Assembly: GCF_018130065.1 (NCBI RefSeq)
Contig: NZ_JAFCME010000045.1
Location: forward strand, 1-35,340
Direction of reading: 5' to 3'
Origin: Bradyrhizobium sp. AUGA SZCCT0158
Lineage (GTDB): Bacteria; Pseudomonadota; Alphaproteobacteria; Rhizobiales; Xanthobacteraceae
DNA length: 35,340 nucleotides
Position numbers and translations under genes: made by a program. Below the pieces are notes generated by a model. The model searched no databases, had not been told where the DNA came from, and saw only the letters and a program-made list of their open reading frames with translations. This document shows positions 30,946 through 35,340 of the stretch, one piece after another; the stretch's first letter is position 1; every line of letters begins with the position of its first letter.

Positions 30946-32646
30946 ATGGCTGATTTGAGCGCGCTAATTGAGCGGCCCCGCCAGCAAAACCCGGCAGAAC
31001 CGGGCGACAAGCGGGCCCGATCAAACGGTCACGGGGATCCTCGCGTGCAATTTCACTTCTCAAACCATGTGCTCGACAGCGCCGTGCGCGAATTGACCCG
31101 CGATGGCCAAATTGTCGCAGTCGAGCCGCAGGTGTTCGATCTGTTGATGTACCTGGTCGAGCACCGCGACCACGTCGTTACCAAGGATGATCTGATCGAG
31201 AGCATCTGGCACGGCCGCATCGTCTCCGAATCCACACTGACCAGCCGCATCAACGCCGCGCGCACCGCCATCGGCGACAGCGGCAAGGACCAGGCGCTGA
31301 TCCGCACCATCGCTCGCAAGGGTTTTCGTTTTGTTGGAGATGTCAGCAGCGGTGCACTTGCACCGCGACCCGCGCTCAGCGGCGCCCTTGCGCCGCAAAG
31401 CGCGACCCCTGCATCCCTGGCGCGCCCGCCCGAGCCCGCGCACATCTCCCTGCCGCCGCTCGACCGCCCCGCGATCGCCGTGCTGCCGTTCACAAACATC
31501 TCCGGCGAGCCCGAGCAGGAATATTTTTCCGAAGGCATTTCGGAGGACATCATCACCGCGCTGTCAAAGCTGCGCTGGTTCTATGTCATCGCCCGCAACT
31601 CCTCTTTCGTCTATCGCGGCCGTCAGGTGCATCTGAAGCAGATCGGCGAGGAGCTCGGCGTCGGCTATGTCGTCGAGGGCTCGGTGCGCAAGGATGGCGA
31701 CCATGTGCGCATCACCGCGCAGCTCAACGATGTCGTCACCGGCAGCCATCTCTGGGCCGAACGCTACGACCGCAACCTCGCCGACGTGTTTGCGGTGCAG
31801 GACGAGATCACGCAGGCCGTGGTCGCCGCGATCGAGCCGCAGCTCTATGCCGCCGAGAATTTCCGCAGCCAGCGCAAGACGCCCGACAATATGGACGCCT
31901 GGGATCTGGTCATGCGCGCGCTGTCGCATTACTGGCGGGTGACGCGATCGGACAATCTGGTGGCGCAGGCGCTGCTCGAAAAAGCCATCGCGGTCGATCC
32001 CCACTACGGCCAGGCGCTCAGCCTGCTCGCCGCCTGCCATACGTTCGCGGCCCATATGGGCTGGGAGGACATGCCGACGGCGGTGCGGGCGGCGGAACGC
32101 GCCGCGTTGGCGGCGATCCGCGCCGACTCTGAGGATGCGTGGGCGCATTATGCGCTGGCGAGCGTCTATCTGTTCAACCGCCGCTTTGACGATTGCATCG
32201 CCGAGTTCGAGCTGGCGCTGCGGCTCAATCCGAATTTTTCGCCGGCGCGCGGCATCTATGGCGTGGCGCTGTCCTATCGCGGGCGCTGGGAGGACGGCGA
32301 CGCCGCCGCCCGGCAGGCGCTGCGCTTTTCCCCGCGCGATCCCTTTGCCGGCATCTATTGCGGCGTCGCCGCCTATTGCCAGTATGTCGGCCGCAACTAC
32401 GAGGAGGCGATCCGCCTCTCCCGCGAAGCCCTGCGCCAGCGCCCCGATTTCGTCGGCGCCCACCGCGTGCTGACGGCGTCGCTGGGCATGTCCGGCTTCA
32501 CCCACGCGGCGGCTGCGGCACTGGAGGGGTTGCGGAACGTGCAGCCGAATATCTCGCTGGCGTGGCTGTCCACGGAGATGCCGTATGAGCATGAGGTGGA
32601 GCGGGAGCATTATCTGGAGGGGTTCAGGCGGGCGGGGCTGGGGTAG
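30946..32646 (+). CDS. Winged-helix (OmpR/CadC-type) regulator with TolB-like and TPR domains
   Basis: The 566-residue protein has a C-terminal-type OmpR winged helix placed at the N-terminus (about 35-115: EPQVFDLLMYLVEHRDHVVT, LTSRINAARTAIGD and the closing TIARKGFRFVG). A Pro-rich linker, then a TolB-N-like domain (about 173-290: IAVLPFTNISGEPEQEYFSE, VEGSVRKDGDHVRITAQLND) and helical TPR repeats to about 540 follow. There is no membrane segment, unlike CadC. Rhizobia carry many paralogues with this layout, usually annotated as adenylate-cyclase-like or transcriptional regulators; the signal is unknown. It diverges from the methyltransferase gene. The ribosome site before ATG 30946 is weak. 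Confidence 0.88.
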   Translation: MADLSALIERPRQQNPAEPGDKRARSNGHGDPRVQFHFSNHVLDSAVRELTRDGQIVAVEPQVFDLLMYLVEHRDHVVTKDDLIESIWHGRIVSESTLTSRINAARTAIGDSGKDQALIRTIARKGFRFVGDVSSGALAPRPALSGALAPQSATPASLARPPEPAHISLPPLDRPAIAVLPFTNISGEPEQEYFSEGISEDIITALSKLRWFYVIARNSSFVYRGRQVHLKQIGEELGVGYVVEGSVRKDGDHVRITAQLNDVVTGSHLWAERYDRNLADVFAVQDEITQAVVAAIEPQLYAAENFRSQRKTPDNMDAWDLVMRALSHYWRVTRSDNLVAQALLEKAIAVDPHYGQALSLLAACHTFAAHMGWEDMPTAVRAAERAALAAIRADSEDAWAHYALASVYLFNRRFDDCIAEFELALRLNPNFSPARGIYGVALSYRGRWEDGDAAARQALRFSPRDPFAGIYCGVAAYCQYVGRNYEEAIRLSREALRQRPDFVGAHRVLTASLGMSGFTHAAAAALEGLRNVQPNISLAWLSTEMPYEHEVEREHYLEGFRRAGLG

Positions 32647-32667
32647 GGGGACGGCTAACGGCGGGGC

Positions 32668-32976
32668 TCACGCCGCTTTCGTCAGAGGTCGCGCTCGTTC
32701 AATCCGCTTGCGCGCCAGTGGTGAATGCATCGCTTCCCATAGATCGCTTCGCCGCTGCACATCGAGCCAGAAATCCGCACGGTTGCCGAACGCGCGGGCG
32801 AGAATGAGCGCGGTCGCCGCGGTCACGTTGCGACGATCGTTGCACAGCTCGTTGACGTGCTTGCGTTGCACGCCCATGCCCTCAGCCAGCGCGCCTTGCG
32901 TCAGTCCGATCGGCTGCATGAACTCCTCGACGAGAATCTCGCCAATCGTCGCCGGCTTGCGTTTTGTCATCAGCAT
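32668..32976 (-). CDS. HigA-family antitoxin (XRE helix-turn-helix), apparently without HigB
   Basis: The 102-residue protein shows the HigA/VapI signature: PATIGEILVEEFMQPIGLTQ, then ALAEGMGVQRKHVNELCNDR (helix-turn-helix) and LARAFGNRADFWLDVQ. HigA antitoxins bind the toxin HigB and repress the operon. higB normally lies just upstream of higA, but the 120 bases upstream here contain only the vapBC promoter region and no HigB-like frame on this strand. The start at ATG 32976 has GAGG seven bases upstream; ATG 32970 is possible. It ends 21 bases from the convergent TPR regulator gene. It may be an orphan or regulate distant genes. Confidence 0.85.
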   Translation of the reverse strand: MLMTKRKPATIGEILVEEFMQPIGLTQGALAEGMGVQRKHVNELCNDRRNVTAATALILARAFGNRADFWLDVQRRSDLWEAMHSPLARKRIERARPLTKAA

Positions 32977-33060
32977 GGTTTGCCTCACAGGTAGCTGCGA
33001 TCGTCTAAGCATACCTCTTCAGGTTTCCATCAGGAATTGACGGTCCATTGGCCTTGATGT

Positions 33061-33079
33061 ATACCAATGGTATCTACCA
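33061..33079. promoter_or_regulatory. Nested palindromes, candidate VapB operator
   Basis: ATACCA-A-TGGTAT (33061-33073) and TGGTA-TC-TACCA (33068-33079) overlap, giving three alternating TACCA/TGGTA half-sites just upstream of vapB. VapB and VapBC complexes bind such inverted repeats over their own promoter. Candidate autoregulatory operator. Confidence 0.6.
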
Positions 33080-33100
33080 ATTACCGAAGGAGGGCGGATC

Positions 33101-33385
33101 ATGAATTCACCCACCAAACCGCTCATACAATCGACCGCGAAGCTGTTCATGCATGGCCGCAGCCAGGCGGTGCGCCTGCCGAAGGAATTCCGCTTCGAGG
33201 GCACCGAGGTGCAGGTCAGCAAGGTCGGTGACAAGGTCATCCTTGAGCCGTTGAAAAAGCAGCCTATCGATCTCGATCAATTCTGGGCTGAGCTCGACGC
33301 GCTTGGTGCGCGGGACTTTCTGCCGGACGGAGTCCCGGACGATCCGCCGGTCGAACCCGACCCACGCATCTTCGTCGACGAATGA
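33101..33385 (+). CDS. vapB: VapB-type antitoxin (SpoVT-AbrB domain)
   Basis: The 94-residue antitoxin has an N-terminal AbrB-like DNA-binding domain: STAKLFMHGRSQAVRLPKEF followed by FEGTEVQVSKVGDKVILEPL. The acidic, probably disordered C-terminus (LPDGVPDDPPVEPDPRIFVD) is the part that normally wraps and inhibits the PIN toxin. The gene overlaps vapC by four bases (ATGA), the standard arrangement for coupled translation. GAAGGAGGG precedes the ATG by a normal distance. Confidence 0.93.
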   Translation: MNSPTKPLIQSTAKLFMHGRSQAVRLPKEFRFEGTEVQVSKVGDKVILEPLKKQPIDLDQFWAELDALGARDFLPDGVPDDPPVEPDPRIFVDE

Positions 33386-33789
33386 TTTGCCTCGACACCA
33401 ACATCGTCATCGGGATCGTGAGCGGACGCAATTCGTCGTTTCGTCACCGCGTTGGAGAACAGATGCGCGGGGGCACGCCAATAGGGTTGCCGGTCATCGC
33501 GTTATTCGAAATGCGCTACGGATTCGCCAAGAGCGACCGGCGTGAGCACAACGAATACTTGCTTGAACGATTTCTTGGGCTGGGCATCGATCTTCTCCCG
33601 TTCGAGCCGGAAGATGCCATGCATGCCGGCGATATCCGCGCCGACCTTGAAAAGGCAGGCACCCCGATCGGCCATTACGACATTCTGATTGCCGCGCAAG
33701 CGCGCCGCCATGGCGCTACCTTGGTGACGGCGAACGCCCGCGAGTTCGCGCGCGTGCCAGGACTGTTGGTGGCGAACTGGGAAGCATAG
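33382..33789 (+). CDS. vapC: VapC-type PIN-domain ribonuclease toxin
   Basis: The 135-residue toxin is a PIN domain with the acidic metal-binding residues in place: Asp5 (MICLDTNIVI), Glu43 (ALFEMRYG) and Asp100 in TPIGHYDILIAA, plus the TANAREF motif near residue 118. VapC toxins cleave specific RNAs (often initiator tRNA) when VapB is degraded. The domain looks intact, so the module should be functional. It is translationally coupled to vapB. A stem-loop follows the stop at 33790-33815. Confidence 0.93.
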   Translation: MICLDTNIVIGIVSGRNSSFRHRVGEQMRGGTPIGLPVIALFEMRYGFAKSDRREHNEYLLERFLGLGIDLLPFEPEDAMHAGDIRADLEKAGTPIGHYDILIAAQARRHGATLVTANAREFARVPGLLVANWEA

Positions 33790-33815
33790 ACCGCCAGCCC
33801 GTGAAAGCTGGCGGT
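33790..33815. terminator. Stem-loop between convergent vapC and RTX genes
   Basis: ACCGCCAGC (33790-33798) and GCTGGCGGT (33807-33815) form a 9-bp stem with loop CCGTGAAA, immediately after the vapC stop. There is no U run, but its position between convergent genes suggests transcription ending or 3' end protection. Confidence 0.5.
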
Positions 33816-33859
33816 CCATGCCGTCGCATTCAGCACTCACTGCACCGAACGATCTCGGC

Positions 33860-34636
33860 TCACAGCAAGAAATCCGCCGTCGTGAACTGGTGGCTGTTCG
33901 TCGAAATGATCTCCATGTCGGCCGCGCCGCCGTTGATGTTGAAGAACACGTGCTGGCCGTCGTCGTGGGTCTCGAACCAGAACTTGCCGGCCTGGGTGGT
34001 CGCACCGCTGGACGAGAAGGTGAACTGGCTGTTGCCGTTGGCGGAATTGCCGTCGGCGTCCATGAAGGAGACGTCGATCTTGTCGCCGACCTGGAAGTCG
34101 GTGATGCGGTCCGCGGCGCCGACCGCGCTCTCGTTCTCAGCGCCGAGGCCGACGAAGTAGACGAAGTTGTCGTTGCCCGTGCCGCCCGACATCACATCGG
34201 CCTTGCCGCCGCCGTAGAGCGTGTCTTCGCCGCTGCCGCCGAACATCGTGTCGATGCCATGCAGGTTGGACGCGACCGCGTCATTGTCGCCGACCAGATA
34301 GTCGTTGTCGCTGCCGCCGCTGATGCGGTCCGCGCCGGCGCCGCCGAAGATGTGGTCCTCGCCCGACTGGCCGTTCAGATTGTCGTCGCCTGCGCCGCCG
34401 TCGATCGTGTCGTCGCCGGAGCCGCCAAACACCTTGTCGGCGGAGTTGCCGTCCAGGATGATGGTGTCGTTGCCGCCCTGGCCGTTGACGAGCTTGGGGG
34501 CGGTCCCCGTCAGCTGGAAGTGAAAGTTGCTGTTGCCGCCCAGGTTCTGAAAACCGTCGCGCGCATCGTCCTGGGTCAGTTCGGATTGTTGTTCGGCGTA
34601 ATCCAGCTTGTTGAATGGTTTCCAAGGATAAATCAT
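33860..34636 (-). CDS. RTX-type calcium-binding protein, probably secreted by a type I system
   Basis: The 258-residue protein carries glycine/aspartate nonapeptide repeats from about residue 53 to 157 (GGNDTIILDG, GGSGDDTIDGGAGDDNL, GGAGADRISGG, GGSGEDTLYGGGKADVMSGG), which form a parallel beta roll that folds on calcium outside the cell. The C-terminal domain (VGAADRITDFQVGDKIDVSF...) resembles the serralysin-type RTX C-terminus and ends in ADFLL, a typical type I secretion signal ending. No enzymatic domain is seen in the short N-terminal part (about 50 residues). No secretion genes are in the window. The start at ATG 34636 (AGGGA upstream) is preferred. The high Gly/Asp content makes long frames on the other strand, which are artefacts. 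Confidence 0.9.
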   Translation of the reverse strand: MIYPWKPFNKLDYAEQQSELTQDDARDGFQNLGGNSNFHFQLTGTAPKLVNGQGGNDTIILDGNSADKVFGGSGDDTIDGGAGDDNLNGQSGEDHIFGGAGADRISGGSDNDYLVGDNDAVASNLHGIDTMFGGSGEDTLYGGGKADVMSGGTGNDNFVYFVGLGAENESAVGAADRITDFQVGDKIDVSFMDADGNSANGNSQFTFSSSGATTQAGKFWFETHDDGQHVFFNINGGAADMEIISTNSHQFTTADFLL

Positions 34637-34714
34637 CGTCGCGTTCCCTCTGTGCCGGCCGCCCAGAATGGGCTTGCCTGTGACGGAGAACATCGCAGGG
34701 AAGGCGGGCCGGCG

Positions 34715-34732
34715 CTGTTCCCTGGGGAACAG
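34715..34732. other. Small inverted repeat CTGTTCC-N4-GGAACAG upstream of the RTX gene
   Basis: Seven-base arms (34715-34721 and 34726-34732) around CTGG lie about 80 bases upstream of the RTX gene. It could be an operator or hairpin; no specific regulator can be named. Confidence 0.3.
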
Positions 34733-34755
34733 GCTGCTAGGGAGTTGTTTCCTCC

Positions 34756-34881
34756 GTCATTCCCCGATGCGCAATTGCGCATCTGTGGGCGCGCCTCTTG
34801 GCGCGAGCCCGGAATCCATCAAGCAGCAAGTGCTGTTGCCCGATGGATTCCGGGCTCTCGCTTCGCGAGCCCCGGAATGAC
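34756..34881. repeat. Palindromic repeat, GTCATTCC / CCCGGAATGAC type with inner GCGCAATTGCGC
   Basis: Outer arms GTCATTCC and GGAATGAC, inner GAGCCCGGAATCCATC (about 34805-34820) and GATGGATTCCGGGCTC (about 34843-34858), with an additional palindrome GATGCGCAATTGCGCATC (34766-34783). This is a variant of the same Bradyrhizobium-type element as at 10154. Confidence 0.8.
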
Positions 34882-34889
34882 GAAGGAGA

Positions 34890-35340
34890 GAGATGCGACA
34901 AATCGGCACGACGGCGGCGCCCGGCGTAGCCTTGGCGAAGCCGGGGCAAATCAGTTCCGATTTACGGAAATCGTGTCAAGTAGAAAATTTCCGTAAATCA
35001 AAAATATTTCTGTAGTCGGCCGACCCAAATCAGTGCGCATCTATCGCCATCCCGCCCTGGTCAGAAGGGCGTCGGCCGTCGTCACGGACGTTGGGCGGGT
35101 TGCGGTGGACGCTGGTTTACGCTGAGACGACGGCGTGGATAAGCGTACGGCAAAACCGTGTGGTCCTGGCGCCCGTTGCAGGCGTCAAGTTGCCGGAGAA
35201 GCGTGAGCTGAACCGGCAGCGACGGAGTCAACCAAGAACTCGTCTCCGGGGAGATCACGGCATAAGCCGTAAAGCCATTGCGCAGGGAAGGCCGGGTGTT
35301 CTCCGCTGCCCTGTATGCTCGTGTGCACTTTGTTTTGTGC
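34890..35340. repeat. Long dispersed rhizobial repeat, left part only
   Basis: From about 34890 to the window edge no gene is seen. The stretch contains a 13-bp inverted repeat (GATTTACGGAAAT at 34959-34971, ATTTCCGTAAATC at 34987-34999) and sequences such as AAGCGTACGGCAAAACCGTG, TCTCCGGGGAGATCACGGCA and GCGCAGGGAAGGCCGGGTG that I remember as a highly repeated block in Bradyrhizobium-type genomes. Its function is unknown; it may be a non-autonomous mobile element or a structured RNA. Right end and copy number cannot be judged here. Confidence 0.55.

Noticed and set aside
33019..33240. 73-codon minus-strand frame upstream of higA as a HigB toxin
   Set aside because: It is antisense to vapB and its promoter and has none of the HigB/RelE-type motifs.

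Overview
The window reads as chromosomal DNA of a slow-growing rhizobial alphaproteobacterium, most likely Bradyrhizobium or a close relative (Nitrobacteraceae). The reasons are the high G+C content, the gene set, the many dispersed palindromic repeats of types I remember from Bradyrhizobium intergenic regions, a GGAAC-N17-CGTT general-stress (EcfG-type) promoter, and a long dispersed repeat cut off by the right edge. Family names come from reading motifs by eye; no database search was run.

Layout. 1-1732: tail of a chemotaxis operon (cheW end, cheY, cheR, PilZ-like protein). 1906-3056: a small unknown protein diverging from a FixJ-type response regulator, with a palindrome between them. 3211-7225: a receiver-only regulator followed by a large Cache/HAMP/3xPAS hybrid histidine kinase, with an EcfG-like promoter upstream. 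7427-13660: a GntR/FCD regulator next to a sugar-acid catabolic operon (L-arabinonate-type dehydratase, Tat-exported SMP-30 lactonase, RraA/HMG-aldolase-like protein, ketoglutarate-semialdehyde-type aldehyde dehydrogenase). 13823-19145: an RND efflux pump (adaptor plus permease) with a divergent TetR regulator. 19168-24723: oligopeptidase B, a class V aminotransferase (serine/alanine-glyoxylate type), an LssY C-terminal-type membrane protein and a nuclease-like secreted protein without its catalytic glutamate. 24907-26643: a 578-residue protein I cannot place. 26969-27808: a Tat-exported caspase-fold protein lacking both catalytic residues. 27913-30792: a hairpin-less periplasmic adaptor, an alpha/beta hydrolase and a methyltransferase. 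30946-32646: a winged-helix/TPR regulator. 32668-33789: an orphan HigA-type antitoxin and a complete VapBC module. 33860-34636: an RTX calcium-binding protein. The rest is repeat DNA.

How the genes may work together. The 8.4-13.7 kb operon can convert a sugar lactone to the acid, dehydrate it to a 2-keto-3-deoxy acid, and then either cleave it (RraA-family protein as pyruvate aldolase) with the aldehyde oxidised by the dehydrogenase, or feed a Weimberg-type route. I regard the aldolase route as the best testable idea here, because older biochemistry reported glycolaldehyde plus pyruvate formation from L-arabinose in slow-growing rhizobia. The inactive-looking caspase, the inactive-looking nuclease and the hairpin-less adaptor, all predicted to be exported, are a second group worth following up.

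No tRNA, rRNA, CRISPR array or intact transposase was recognised.
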